Source: Mycobacterium sp. E183 (GTDB taxonomy: Bacteria; Actinomycetota; Actinomycetes; Mycobacteriales; Mycobacteriaceae). From it: a stretch of DNA of 62,933 nt. Each line of letters begins with the position of its first letter. Within the stretch, counting starts at the first letter, position 1. The notes below the pieces were generated by a model. That model did no database searches. It worked only from the letters and a program-made list of their open reading frames with translations, and was not told the origin of the DNA. Position numbers and translations under genes: made by a program. The stretch spans positions 1 through 62,933 of the forward strand of contig NZ_LZJN01000201.1 of NCBI RefSeq assembly GCF_001667735.1. The letters are read 5' to 3'. Positions 40,473 to 49,088 of this stretch are shown piece by piece.

Positions 40473-41597
40473 TCAACCAGCGTAGTTACCGACCATAAGA
40501 CCCCGCTTAGCCAGCCATGGGACGGGATCGATTCGCTCGGTGCCCCCCTGGAGCACCTCGAAATGCAGGTGAGGGCCGGTGGAGTTACCCCGGTTGCCCA
40601 TGGTGGCGATCTGGTCGCCGGCCATTACGCGCTGGCCGACGCTGACCAGCGTGGTGTTGACGTGGCCGTAGAGCGTGACCGTGCCGTCGGCGTGGCGCAG
40701 TTTGACCAGCATGCCGTAGCCGGCGGCGGGACCCGAGTCGATGACCACGCCGTCGGACACCGCGTAGATCGGCGTCCCGATCGAGTTGGCCAGGTCGATG
40801 CCGGCGTGCAGCACTCCCCAGCGGTAACCGAAGTTGGAGGTGAAGATGCCCTTCGTCGGCATCACGTAGAGCGGCTGCTGCAGCCGTGCCTCACGCTGAG
40901 CGCGGTCGTTGGCGAACGCGACGCCCTTGGCGAGCTCCTGGTTGTGCACCGCGGCGGTCGCCGCCGGCTGCAGCGCGACGACCTGGGCACCGCGGATGGT
41001 GTTGTTGGCCGAACCGCCGGTGAGCGCCGACGCGTTCGCGGTCAGCACGGCCTCGGTCTTCGGCGTGTCGGCGTGGCTGGTGGCGGTGTGCGCAGCCGCG
41101 GCGGCCGCGCCCGCGGCCATCGCCGAGATCAGCAGGCGGCCCCGGGCCGCGCTGGTCGGCTCCTTGCGGTGCGCTCCGCCGTGCCGGGCGACGGCGACGA
41201 CGTCGGTGGTGTGCACGCGACGGGGACGGGGCTCGGCGGCGGGCGCGATGACCACCCGCGGCAGCACCTCGGTGACGGGCGCGGCCAGCCACAGCGGGGT
41301 CGGGTCGTCGGCCTCGTTCAGGTCGTCGAGCTCGGGGGCCAGCAACACCTGCGCCTCGTTGTCGAAGGTGGAGTCGTTGCTGTAGTCGAGGTCGCCAAGA
41401 TCGCAGACCTCGTCGCGCCAATCCAGGTCATCGAAATCGAACCCGTCGAGCGGGAGGATTTCGGTGACTTCGTTGCGATGGGGCTCGGTACCCCGGCCGC
41501 CTGCCGCGCGACCAACCCTCACCACACCTGCTGTTTCAGCAGTAGAAGGAGCAAAACGGTGCTGGGACAAGCTGAAATGTCCTCGTATCGTGACCAT
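40473..41597 (-). CDS. M23 family metallopeptidase (Rv0950c-like)
   Basis: 374 residues. A long acidic N-terminal region is followed by a membrane/signal-anchor segment around RLLISAMAAGAAAAAAHT (about residue 155). The C-terminal LytM/M23 domain has zinc-binding motifs GVLHAGIDLA (His and Asp of HxxxD) and GPHLHFEV (HxH), plus YGHVNTTL. All metal ligands are present, so it is probably an active peptidoglycan endopeptidase acting outside the membrane. It diverges from sucC; a Crp-like site lies between the two genes. Confidence 0.9.
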   Translation of the reverse strand: MVTIRGHFSLSQHRFAPSTAETAGVVRVGRAAGGRGTEPHRNEVTEILPLDGFDFDDLDWRDEVCDLGDLDYSNDSTFDNEAQVLLAPELDDLNEADDPTPLWLAAPVTEVLPRVVIAPAAEPRPRRVHTTDVVAVARHGGAHRKEPTSAARGRLLISAMAAGAAAAAAHTATSHADTPKTEAVLTANASALTGGSANNTIRGAQVVALQPAATAAVHNQELAKGVAFANDRAQREARLQQPLYVMPTKGIFTSNFGYRWGVLHAGIDLANSIGTPIYAVSDGVVIDSGPAAGYGMLVKLRHADGTVTLYGHVNTTLVSVGQRVMAGDQIATMGNRGNSTGPHLHFEVLQGGTERIDPVPWLAKRGLMVGNYAG

Positions 41598-41672
41598 AAC
41601 GTTATCTGGACCCTGAGACGGTATCCGCTAACTCGCGGAACTGGCAACCTCGTCGAGCAATCCCGCCGAAAT

Positions 41673-41688
41673 TGTGATTTGGGTCACG
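41673..41688. promoter_or_regulatory. Crp (cAMP receptor protein)-type site
   Basis: TGTGA-N6-TCACG at 41673-41688 differs from the palindromic Crp consensus TGTGA-N6-TCACA at one position. It lies 75 bp upstream of the M23 peptidase start and 157 bp upstream of sucC. Crp control of this divergent promoter is plausible. Confidence 0.65.
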
Positions 41689-41845
41689 AACGGGGTACGC
41701 CGCTGAGCCGTGAGCTGTGCCACATCGCCGGACGCGCCGGAAAGGGGCGGTTGGCCAGTGGATACAGTTCGTCCGTGCGAGTTGCCGATCGCGGCACCGC
41801 CCATCAAGAGGCCTAGCAGTTGAGTCGAGCGAAGACAGAGAGTCC

Positions 41846-43009
41846 ATGGACCTTTTCGAGTATCAAGCCAAAGAATTGTTCGTCAAGCACAACGTACCGA
41901 CCACGCCGGGGCGGGTGACCGACACCGCTGAGGGCGCAAGGGAAATCGCGACCGAGGTTGGCGCTCCGGTGATGGTCAAGGCGCAGGTGAAGGTCGGCGG
42001 CCGCGGCAAGGCGGGCGGCGTCAAGTACGCGGCCACCCCCGACGACGCCTACGAACACGCGAAGAACATCCTCGGCCTCGACATCAAGGGCCATGTCGTG
42101 AAGAAGCTGCTGGTCGCCGAGGCCAGCGACATCGCCGAGGAGTACTACATCTCCTTCCTGCTCGACCGGGCCAACCGCACCTACCTCGCCATGTGCTCGG
42201 TCGAGGGCGGCATGGAAATCGAAGAGGTCGCCGCCACCAAGCCCGAGCGGCTCGCCAAGGTGCCGGTGGACGCGGTCAAGGGCGTCGACCTGGCGACCGC
42301 GCGTTCCATCGCCGAGAAGGGCCACCTGCCCGCCGAGGTGCTCGACGCCGCCGCGGTGACCATCAACAAGCTGTGGGAGCTCTTCGTCGCCGAGGACGCC
42401 ACCCTGGTCGAGGTCAACCCGCTGGTGCGCACCCCCGACGACCAGATCCTGGCGCTGGACGGCAAGGTCACCCTGGACGCCAACGCCGACTTCCGTCAGC
42501 CCGGCCACGCCGAGTTCGAGGACCGCGACGCCACCGACCCGCTAGAGCTCAAGGCCAAGGAGCACGACCTCAACTACGTCAAGCTGGACGGTGCAGTCGG
42601 CATCATCGGCAACGGCGCGGGCCTGGTCATGTCCACCCTCGACGTCGTCGCCTACGCCGGCGAGAAGCACGGCGGGGTCAAACCGGCCAACTTCCTCGAC
42701 ATCGGGGGTGGCGCCTCGGCTGAGGTGATGGCCGCGGGCCTCGACGTCATCCTGAACGACAAGCAGGTCAAGAGCGTGTTCGTGAACGTGTTCGGCGGCA
42801 TCACCTCGTGTGACGCCGTCGCCAACGGCATCGTGACCGCACTCAACATGCTCGGCGACGAGGCCAACAAGCCGCTCGTGGTGCGCCTGGACGGCAACAA
42901 CGTCGACGAAGGCCGGCGCATCCTGGCCCAGGCCAACCACCCGCTGGTGATCCAGGCCGACACGATGGACGCCGGAGCCGACAAAGCCGCCGAGCTGGCG
43001 AACAAGTAA
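41846..43009 (+). CDS. sucC: Succinyl-CoA synthetase (ADP-forming) beta subunit
   Basis: 387 residues, the standard length. The N-terminal ATP-grasp domain begins MDLFEYQAKELFVKHNVP and contains KAQVKVGGRGKAGGVK and EVNPLV. The C-terminal domain has GNGAGLVMSTLD, FLDIGGGAS and FVNVFGGIT. With SucD it converts succinyl-CoA to succinate with ATP formation in the TCA cycle. The start at 41846 matches the conserved N-terminus; frames further upstream are not coding. sucD follows after 12 bp. Confidence 0.97.
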   Translation: MDLFEYQAKELFVKHNVPTTPGRVTDTAEGAREIATEVGAPVMVKAQVKVGGRGKAGGVKYAATPDDAYEHAKNILGLDIKGHVVKKLLVAEASDIAEEYYISFLLDRANRTYLAMCSVEGGMEIEEVAATKPERLAKVPVDAVKGVDLATARSIAEKGHLPAEVLDAAAVTINKLWELFVAEDATLVEVNPLVRTPDDQILALDGKVTLDANADFRQPGHAEFEDRDATDPLELKAKEHDLNYVKLDGAVGIIGNGAGLVMSTLDVVAYAGEKHGGVKPANFLDIGGGASAEVMAAGLDVILNDKQVKSVFVNVFGGITSCDAVANGIVTALNMLGDEANKPLVVRLDGNNVDEGRRILAQANHPLVIQADTMDAGADKAAELANK

Positions 43010-43021
43010 GGGAGCCAACAC

Positions 43022-43924
43022 ATGTCGATCTTCCTGAACAAGGATTCCAAGGTCATCGTCCAGGGCATCACGGGCGGCGAGGGCACCAAGCACACCGCGC
43101 TGATGCTGAAGGCCGGCACCCAGGTGGTGGGCGGGGTGAACGCCCGCAAGGCGGGCACCACCGTCTCGCACGTCGACCCGGTCGGCAAGGACGTCGAGCT
43201 GCCGGTGTTCGCCACCGTCGCGGAAGCGATGAAGGAGACCGGCGCCGACGTGTCCGTCGTCTTCGTGCCGCCGAAGTTCGCCAAGGACGCGATCATCGAG
43301 GCGATCGACGCCGAGATCCCGCTGCTGGTCGTCATCACCGAGGGAATTCCGGTGCAGGACACCGCTTATGCGTGGGCCTACAACGTCGACAAAGGGCAGA
43401 AGACCCGCATCATCGGGCCGAACTGTCCCGGGATCATCACGCCGGGCGAGGCGCTGGCCGGTATCACGCCGGCCAACATCACCGGCCCGGGCCCGGTCGG
43501 CCTGGTGTCCAAGTCGGGCACGCTGACCTACCAAATGATGTACGAGCTGCGCGATTTCGGGTTTACCACCTCGATCGGCATCGGCGGCGACCCCGTGATC
43601 GGGACCACGCACATCGATGCCATCGAGGCGTTCGAGAAGGACCCCGACACCAAGGTCATCGTGATGATCGGTGAGATCGGCGGCGACGCCGAGGAGCGCG
43701 CGGCCGACTACATCAAGGCCAACGTCTCCAAACCGGTCGTCGGCTACGTCGCGGGATTCACCGCCCCGGAAGGCAAGACGATGGGCCACGCCGGTGCCAT
43801 CGTGTCCGGCTCGTCGGGCACCGCGGCCGCCAAGAAGGAAGCCCTGGAGGCCGCCGGCGTCAAGGTGGGCAAGACCCCGTCGGAGACGGCGGCCCTGGCG
43901 CGGGAGATCCTGCAGAGCCTGTAG
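43022..43924 (+). CDS. sucD: Succinyl-CoA synthetase alpha subunit
   Basis: 300 residues. The CoA-binding domain has IVQGITGGEGTKHT and VVGGVNARKAGT. The ligase domain has RIIGPNCPGIITPG, KSGTLTYQMMYEL, and the active-site histidine region KTMGHAGAIVSGSSGTAAAK, where the His is phosphorylated. It forms the SucCD enzyme with the upstream gene; the spacing shows an operon. Confidence 0.97.
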   Translation: MSIFLNKDSKVIVQGITGGEGTKHTALMLKAGTQVVGGVNARKAGTTVSHVDPVGKDVELPVFATVAEAMKETGADVSVVFVPPKFAKDAIIEAIDAEIPLLVVITEGIPVQDTAYAWAYNVDKGQKTRIIGPNCPGIITPGEALAGITPANITGPGPVGLVSKSGTLTYQMMYELRDFGFTTSIGIGGDPVIGTTHIDAIEAFEKDPDTKVIVMIGEIGGDAEERAADYIKANVSKPVVGYVAGFTAPEGKTMGHAGAIVSGSSGTAAAKKEALEAAGVKVGKTPSETAALAREILQSL

Positions 43925-43977
43925 TTCCAATCGCGGCCGCGGTTTCGTTCCGTCCCCGGCCATCGGTTAGCCTGTCG

Positions 43978-43988
43978 AACTAACAGTT
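43978..43988. promoter_or_regulatory. AACTAACAGTT element shared with the TetR operator at 34037
   Basis: This 11-bp sequence upstream of the thiolase-like gene is identical to 34038-34048, within the left arm of the MpaB/TetR palindrome. It is only half a site here, with no matching second arm, so shared regulation is speculative. Confidence 0.3.
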
Positions 43989-44003
43989 GCCAGGAGGTTC
44001 GTC

Positions 44004-45527
44004 ATGCCGGTGGATCCGCGTACTCCGGTGCTCGTTGGGGTCGGACAGTTCACCGAGCGCATCGACGACCCCGACTATCGGGGCATGTCGGCGGTCGACC
44101 TCGCGACCGCGGCCACGCAGGCGGCTCTCGCGGACGTCGGCGCCAGAGGCGTTGCCAAGGCGGTCGACACGGTCTTCGGGCTGCGGCAGTTCGAGATCTC
44201 CGGACCTATGCCGGCGACCCTGGGTAAGTCCAACAACTACCCGCGTTCGGTGATGAAGCGGCTGGGCGGCGACCCGGCCCGCGTGGTACTCGAACCGGTC
44301 GGGGGGCAGGGCCCGCAGAAGCTGGTCACCGAGGCGGGCAACACGATCGCGGCCGGCGCAGCTGATGTCGTGCTGATCATGGGCTCCGAGCCGGGGTCGA
44401 CGGCTCGTTACTTCGCGAACCGTGATGACAAGCCCGACTTCACCGAACACGTCGAGGGTCAGCTGGAGGATCGCGGCCACCAGATCTCCAGCTATATCGA
44501 CGAATACACGATCCAGCACGGCTTGACCGGCGCACCCGTGCAGTACGGGCTCCTGGAGAACGCCCGGCGCGCACGCCTTAGGCGGGGGGTGGCCGACTAT
44601 CGGCGCGAAATGGCCGAACTGTTCGCCCCGATGTCGAAAGTGGCTGCCAAGAACCGGTTTTCGTCATCGCCGGTCGAACGGTCGATCGACGAGATCATCA
44701 CTATCACTGACGACAACCGGATGATCAGTGACCCGTATCCGCGTCTGCTCGTCGCCCGTGACCAGGTCAACCAGGGCGCCGCGGCGGTGCTGATGTCGGT
44801 GGAGGCGGCGAGGAGCCTCGGGGTGGCCGAGGACAACTGGGTTTATCTGCACGGCCATTCGGACATGGTCGAGCAGGCGATGCTCGACCGCGCCGACCTG
44901 GGCGCCAGCCCGGCCGCCGTCCATGCGGCGCACGAAGCGTTGCGGGTGGCCGGAATCGGTGTCGACGACATCGCCACCTTCGATCTGTACAGCTGCTTTC
45001 CGTTTCCGGTGTTCGTCATCTGCGAAGCCCTGGGCATCGACGGCGACGACCCGCGCGGCCTGACCCTCACCGGAGGGTTGCCGTATTTCGGCGGCCCCGG
45101 CAACAGCTATTCGCTGCACGGCATCGCCGAGACGGTCGCCCAGATGCGGGACAGGCCAGGGGAATTCGGGTTCGTCGGTGCCAACGGCGGCATCATGAGC
45201 AAGTACTCGGTCGGTATCTACTCGACCACGCCGGTGGAGTGGCGCGCCGACAACTGTGCGGAGCTGAACAAGGAGGTCGCCGCGCTGCCCAAGGTCGACG
45301 TCACGAAAAAGCCGGACGGTGCGGCAACCATCGAGACGTACTCCGTGCGCTACGACTGGCCGGTCCGCACCGGCATCATCGTCGGCAGGCTCGCCGCGGA
45401 CCACACGCGATTCATGGCCACCACCGACGACGACGATCTCGTGGCTTTGATGTGCGACGGCGACCCACTCGGTGCGGAGATCTTCGTGTGGTCAACCGAC
45501 AACGGCAATCGGGCTTCGCTGGGGTAG
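44004..45527 (+). CDS. Thiolase-like acetyl-CoA acetyltransferase
   Basis: 507 residues, longer than a standard ~390-residue thiolase. The thiolase fold is recognisable (TPVLVGVGQFTERID at the N-terminus, DLYSCFPFPVFVICEALG, LTLTGGLPYFGGPGNSYSLHGIAE, FVGANGGIMSKYSVGIYS). The last ~100 residues form an extra beta-rich domain (ETYSVRYDWPVRTGIIVGRL) seen in a mycobacterial subgroup, perhaps replacing a separate DUF35 partner. It lies 79 bp after sucD. The upstream gap shares an 11-bp sequence with the TetR operator at 34037. The substrate is unknown. Confidence 0.87.
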   Translation: MPVDPRTPVLVGVGQFTERIDDPDYRGMSAVDLATAATQAALADVGARGVAKAVDTVFGLRQFEISGPMPATLGKSNNYPRSVMKRLGGDPARVVLEPVGGQGPQKLVTEAGNTIAAGAADVVLIMGSEPGSTARYFANRDDKPDFTEHVEGQLEDRGHQISSYIDEYTIQHGLTGAPVQYGLLENARRARLRRGVADYRREMAELFAPMSKVAAKNRFSSSPVERSIDEIITITDDNRMISDPYPRLLVARDQVNQGAAAVLMSVEAARSLGVAEDNWVYLHGHSDMVEQAMLDRADLGASPAAVHAAHEALRVAGIGVDDIATFDLYSCFPFPVFVICEALGIDGDDPRGLTLTGGLPYFGGPGNSYSLHGIAETVAQMRDRPGEFGFVGANGGIMSKYSVGIYSTTPVEWRADNCAELNKEVAALPKVDVTKKPDGAATIETYSVRYDWPVRTGIIVGRLAADHTRFMATTDDDDLVALMCDGDPLGAEIFVWSTDNGNRASLG

Positions 45528-45554
45528 ACCCGGTCGGACTCCCGCCGCCGGCCG

Positions 45555-45615
45555 CGCGACACATAAACCACGGAGGCGACACGCCGTGGACGGTCGCCGT
45601 GGTTTATGTCTCGCG
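45555..45615. terminator. Large inverted repeat between convergent genes
   Basis: 19-bp arms at 45555-45573 and 45597-45615 match at 18 of 19 positions (ACATAAACCACGG paired with its complement). It lies between the stops of the thiolase-like gene and the minus-strand F420 oxidoreductase, so it can serve as a bidirectional terminator. Its size suggests a mobile palindromic repeat. Confidence 0.75.
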
Positions 45616-45647
45616 GGGGTGAATGACGTCGGGGGTGGACCCGGGCG

Positions 45648-46496
45648 TTAAACCAGGGCGGCCAGCTTGCCCGCCAGCCGCTCGACGTAGGCGGCGACCT
45701 CGTCCTCGGACTTGTCCGGCAGGCCGAACAGCACCTCGGTCACCCCCAGCTCGGCCCACTTGGCCAGCTTCTCGGGGATCGGCTTGAAGTCCAGCGCCAC
45801 GATCTGCGGGGCGCCGTCGCGGCCGGCGGCCGCCCAGATGTCCTGCAACAACTTCACCGGCTCGTCGATGTCGAAGTCGCGCGGCGTGGTGATCCAGCCG
45901 TCGGCACTGCGGGCGATCCACTTGAAGTTCTTCTCGTTGCCCGCGGCACCCACCAGCACCGGAATGTGCGGCTGCACGGGCTTGGGCCAGGCCCAGCTCG
46001 GGCCGAACTTGACGAACTCGCCGTCGTAGGAGGCTTCCTCTTGGGTCCACAGCGCGCGCATCGCTTCGAGGTACTCGCGCAGGCAGGTGCGGCGGCGTCC
46101 GGCCGGCACGCCGTGGTCGGCGAGCTCGTCGGTGTTCCAGCCGAACCCGACGCCCAGGCTCACCCGTCCGCCGGACAGGTGGTCGAGGGTGGCAATGCTT
46201 TTCGCCAACGTGATCGGGTCGTGTTCGACGGGCAGCGCGACCGCCGTGGACAGCCGCACCCGCGAGGTGACGGCAGACGCCGCGCCCAGACTTACCCATG
46301 GGTCTAGCGTCCGCATGTAGCGGTCGTCGGGCAGCGACGCGTCGCCCGTCGTCGGGTGCGCCGCCTCCCGCTTGATCGGGATGTGCGTGTGTTCTGGCAC
46401 GTAAAAGGTCGTGAAGCCGTGTTCGTCGGCAAGCTTCGCCGCCGACGCCGGAGAGATGCCGCGGTCACTGGTAAAAAGCACAAGCCCGTAATCCAT
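45648..46496 (-). CDS. LLM-class F420-dependent oxidoreductase (Rv0953c-like)
   Basis: 282 residues of the luciferase-like family: MDYGLVLFTSDRGISPASAAKLADEHGF, FYVPEHTHIP, LDHLSGGRVSLGVGFGWNTDEL, VLVGAAGNEKNFKWIARSADGWITTP. I start at the ATG at 46496, which matches the family N-terminus; a longer in-frame start upstream would put the KstR-type operator inside the gene. That operator (46506-46519) is only 9 bp from the ATG. The substrate is unknown, and control by a lipid-catabolism regulator is inferred. Confidence 0.9.
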   Translation of the reverse strand: MDYGLVLFTSDRGISPASAAKLADEHGFTTFYVPEHTHIPIKREAAHPTTGDASLPDDRYMRTLDPWVSLGAASAVTSRVRLSTAVALPVEHDPITLAKSIATLDHLSGGRVSLGVGFGWNTDELADHGVPAGRRRTCLREYLEAMRALWTQEEASYDGEFVKFGPSWAWPKPVQPHIPVLVGAAGNEKNFKWIARSADGWITTPRDFDIDEPVKLLQDIWAAAGRDGAPQIVALDFKPIPEKLAKWAELGVTEVLFGLPDKSEDEVAAYVERLAGKLAALV

Positions 46497-46505
46497 GGGG
46501 AGAAT

Positions 46506-46519
46506 TAGAACGTGTTCTA
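46506..46519. promoter_or_regulatory. KstR-type operator upstream of the Rv0953c-like gene
   Basis: TAGAACGTGTTCTA is a perfect match to TnnAACnnGTTnnA, 9 bp from the oxidoreductase ATG. It is identical to the site at 26829. Binding here would cover the transcription start or early leader. Confidence 0.75.
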
Positions 46520-46761
46520 CCTCCGCTGAGCAAGCGGCCGCCGCGCCTGCCGTCCCGGGCGAGGCCCGCAGCACGGATCGCGGTCCAAGCCGGTGGCCAC
46601 GGCACGGGCGTTCCGAAGTGCGCTAGCGTGGTTGATCGATCGCGTCGCAACGCAACCGCCGGGCACGGCGTTTATGGAACGGCGCGCCCGCAAGCACAGC
46701 GTCGCGACCCGACCGTCGCGCCCGGCAAGGCACTTCACAGGCAAAGCAACAGGAGGAGCCA

Positions 46762-47649
46762 ATGACCTACTCGCCCGGTAGCCCCGGATACCAACCCTCG
46801 CCGCAGGGCGGCTCCTACGCAGGCGGCACTCCGTCGTTCACCAAGGACGACGACGGCGCCACCAAGCTCCCGCTCTACCTGAACATCGCGGTGGTCGTGC
46901 TCGGCCTGGCGGTGTATCTGCTGAACTTCGGGCCGACGTTCACCATCGGCGCCGACCTGGGCCCGGGCGTCGGCGGACGCGCCGGGGACGCGGGCACCGC
47001 GGTCATCGTGGCGGTCCTGGCCGCACTGCTGGCCGGCCTGAGCCTGGTGCCCAAGGCCAAGAACTACGCCGGCATCGTCGCGGTCATCGCGGTCCTCGGG
47101 GCGTTGCTGGCCATCACCGAGACCATCAACCTGCCCACCGGCGTCTCGATCGGCTGGGCGATGTGGCCCCTGGTGGCGTGCGCCGTGCTGCAGGCGATCG
47201 CCGCCGTCGTCGCCGTGTTGTTGGAGGCGGGCGTGATCACGGCGCCTGCGCCGCGGCCCAAGTACGACCCCTACGCCCAGTACGGCCAGTACGGGCAGTA
47301 CGGGCAATACGGCCAGCAGCCCTATTACGGTCAGCCCGGCCAGCAGCAGTCCCCGCAGCATCCGGGATACGGCTCGCAGTACGGGGGTTATCCCAGCCAG
47401 GCCCCGACCCAAACCGCCGTCCAGACGGGCGGTTTCGGCGCCCAGCCCGCGCCGCAGTCCGGCCCTCAGCAGGCCGCGCAGCAAGGACCGTCCACGCCGC
47501 CGACGGGGTTCCCCAGCTTCAGCCCGCCGCCCGCGGCCGGTGCGGGCTCCGAGGGTTCGGCGCCCAATTACTCCGGCCAGCCCGGCCAGCAGCCCTACGG
47601 CCAGGAGCAGCAGCCGCCTTCGTCGCCGTCTGGTCCAGCGCCGTCCTAA
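46762..47649 (+). CDS. 34-kDa antigenic membrane protein (Rv0954-like, DUF5336)
   Basis: 295 residues. A short Gly/Ser/Pro-rich N-terminus is followed by four hydrophobic segments (about residues 34-160). A long low-complexity tail follows, rich in Gln, Gly, Tyr and Pro, including QYGQYGQYGQYGQ near residue 173. This is the layout of the mycobacterial 34-kDa antigen homologue Rv0954, which has been linked to the cell-division machinery. It precedes perM. GGAGGAG before the ATG is a strong ribosome site. Confidence 0.9.
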   Translation: MTYSPGSPGYQPSPQGGSYAGGTPSFTKDDDGATKLPLYLNIAVVVLGLAVYLLNFGPTFTIGADLGPGVGGRAGDAGTAVIVAVLAALLAGLSLVPKAKNYAGIVAVIAVLGALLAITETINLPTGVSIGWAMWPLVACAVLQAIAAVVAVLLEAGVITAPAPRPKYDPYAQYGQYGQYGQYGQQPYYGQPGQQQSPQHPGYGSQYGGYPSQAPTQTAVQTGGFGAQPAPQSGPQQAAQQGPSTPPTGFPSFSPPPAAGAGSEGSAPNYSGQPGQQPYGQEQQPPSSPSGPAPS

Positions 47650-47687
47650 CCGTGCGGTTCCGCGCCTAGTCGGGACGTGCGCCGAGA

Positions 47688-49067
47688 GTGACACGGGTGG
47701 AAAACAACCGGCCGGCGGGCGCTCGCCAGGCTCGTGACCTTGTCCGGGTCGCATTCGGCCCTGCGGTGGTGGCCCTGGTCGTCATCGCCGCGGTCACGCT
47801 GTTGCAGTTGTTGATCGCCAACAGCGACATGACCGGCGCGTTGGGCGCGATCGCGAGCATGTGGCTCGGCGTCCACCAGGTGCCGATTTCGATCGGCGGC
47901 CGCGAACTGGGCGTGATGCCGCTGCTGCCGGTGCTGTTGATGATCTGGGCCACCGCGCGCAGCACGGCCCGCGCCACGTCGCCGTATTCCTCGTGGCTGG
48001 TGATCCGCTGGGTCGTCGCGTCGGCCCTCGGGGGTCCCCTGCTGATCGCCGCGATCGCCTTGGCGGTCATCCACGACGCGTCGTCGGTGATCACCGAGCT
48101 GCAAACGCCCAGCGCCCTGCGCGCGTTCGCCAGCGTTCTGGTGGTGCACGCCATCGGTGCCGCGTTCGGCGTGTGGTCGCGGGTGGGACGACGGGCCTTG
48201 GCGGCGTCGCCGCTGCCGCTGTGGCTGGGCGACGCCCTGCGCGCCGCGTCCGCCGGCGTGCTGGCGTTATTCGGGCTCTCCGGCTTGGTCACCGCCGCCT
48301 CGCTGGTGGTGCATTGGGCGACGATGCAGGACCTCTACGGGATCACCGAATCGATATTCGGCCAGTTCAGCCTCACCGTGCTGTCGATGTTGTACGCGCC
48401 GAACGTCATCGTCGGCACGTCAGCGATGGCGGTCGGGTCCAGCGCTCACCTCGGCTTCGCGACGTTCAGTTCGTTCACCGTCTTCGGGGGCGACATCCCG
48501 GCGCTGCCGATCCTGGCCGCGGCCCCTAGGCCGCCGCTCGGGCCGGTGTGGGTCGCCCTGCTCATCATCGGCGCCTCGTCCGGGGTGGTGGTCGGGCAGC
48601 AATGCGCCCGTCGCGCGCTGCCGCTGATCCCGGCGATGGGCAAGCTCCTGGTCGCGTCGGCCGTCGGCGCGTTGGCGATGTGCCTGCTCGCATACGGCGG
48701 CAGCGGGCGGCTGGGCAACTTCGGCGATGTCGGCGTCGACCAGGGCGCCTTGTTGATCGGGGTGTTCTTCTGGTTCTCGGTCGTCGGCGGCATCACGCTG
48801 GTGATGAGCGGCGGCGTCAGGGCCCGGCCCCGCCGGCCCAGGCCCGCGCCGGCCGCCGCGGAAGAACCGGCGGACTTTGCCGAGGTCTTTGAAGAGCCGG
48901 ACGCCGACGCCGACGACGAGCCGCCGGTCGGACCTCCCGACCACGACGACGTCGACGGGCCTGGCGCACCGGTCAGCGACGACGACGCATCGCAGGGCGA
49001 CGACGTCGGCGCCCCGCCGCCCGACGACGCGGAGCCGAGCGCGACCGACCGCGAGTCCGGCGAGTAG
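47688..49067 (+). CDS. perM: Integral membrane protein PerM (Rv0955-like, DUF6350)
   Basis: 459 residues with about ten predicted membrane helices and a Pro/Asp/Glu-rich acidic cytoplasmic tail of about 80 residues (EPADFAEVFEEPDADADDEPP...). Position and topology match Rv0955, called PerM in M. tuberculosis. PerM is reported to be needed for persistence and to stabilise the divisome protein FtsB. The GTG at 47688 is the upstream-most start; a GTG at 47697 is an alternative. It lies between the Rv0954-like gene and purN. Confidence 0.85.
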   Translation: MTRVENNRPAGARQARDLVRVAFGPAVVALVVIAAVTLLQLLIANSDMTGALGAIASMWLGVHQVPISIGGRELGVMPLLPVLLMIWATARSTARATSPYSSWLVIRWVVASALGGPLLIAAIALAVIHDASSVITELQTPSALRAFASVLVVHAIGAAFGVWSRVGRRALAASPLPLWLGDALRAASAGVLALFGLSGLVTAASLVVHWATMQDLYGITESIFGQFSLTVLSMLYAPNVIVGTSAMAVGSSAHLGFATFSSFTVFGGDIPALPILAAAPRPPLGPVWVALLIIGASSGVVVGQQCARRALPLIPAMGKLLVASAVGALAMCLLAYGGSGRLGNFGDVGVDQGALLIGVFFWFSVVGGITLVMSGGVRARPRRPRPAPAAAEEPADFAEVFEEPDADADDEPPVGPPDHDDVDGPGAPVSDDDASQGDDVGAPPPDDAEPSATDRESGE

Positions 49068-49088
49068 CTGCCACTAGGCTCTGTGCTT

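Noticed and set aside
41596..41605. ATAACGTTAT palindrome at the M23 start region
   Set aside because: Only 10 bp and overlapping the start codon area; not enough to call an operator.
40563..41816. 417-codon plus-strand frame opposite the M23 peptidase
   Set aside because: The peptidase motifs are clear on the minus strand; this frame has only low-complexity Gly/Arg/Val sequence.
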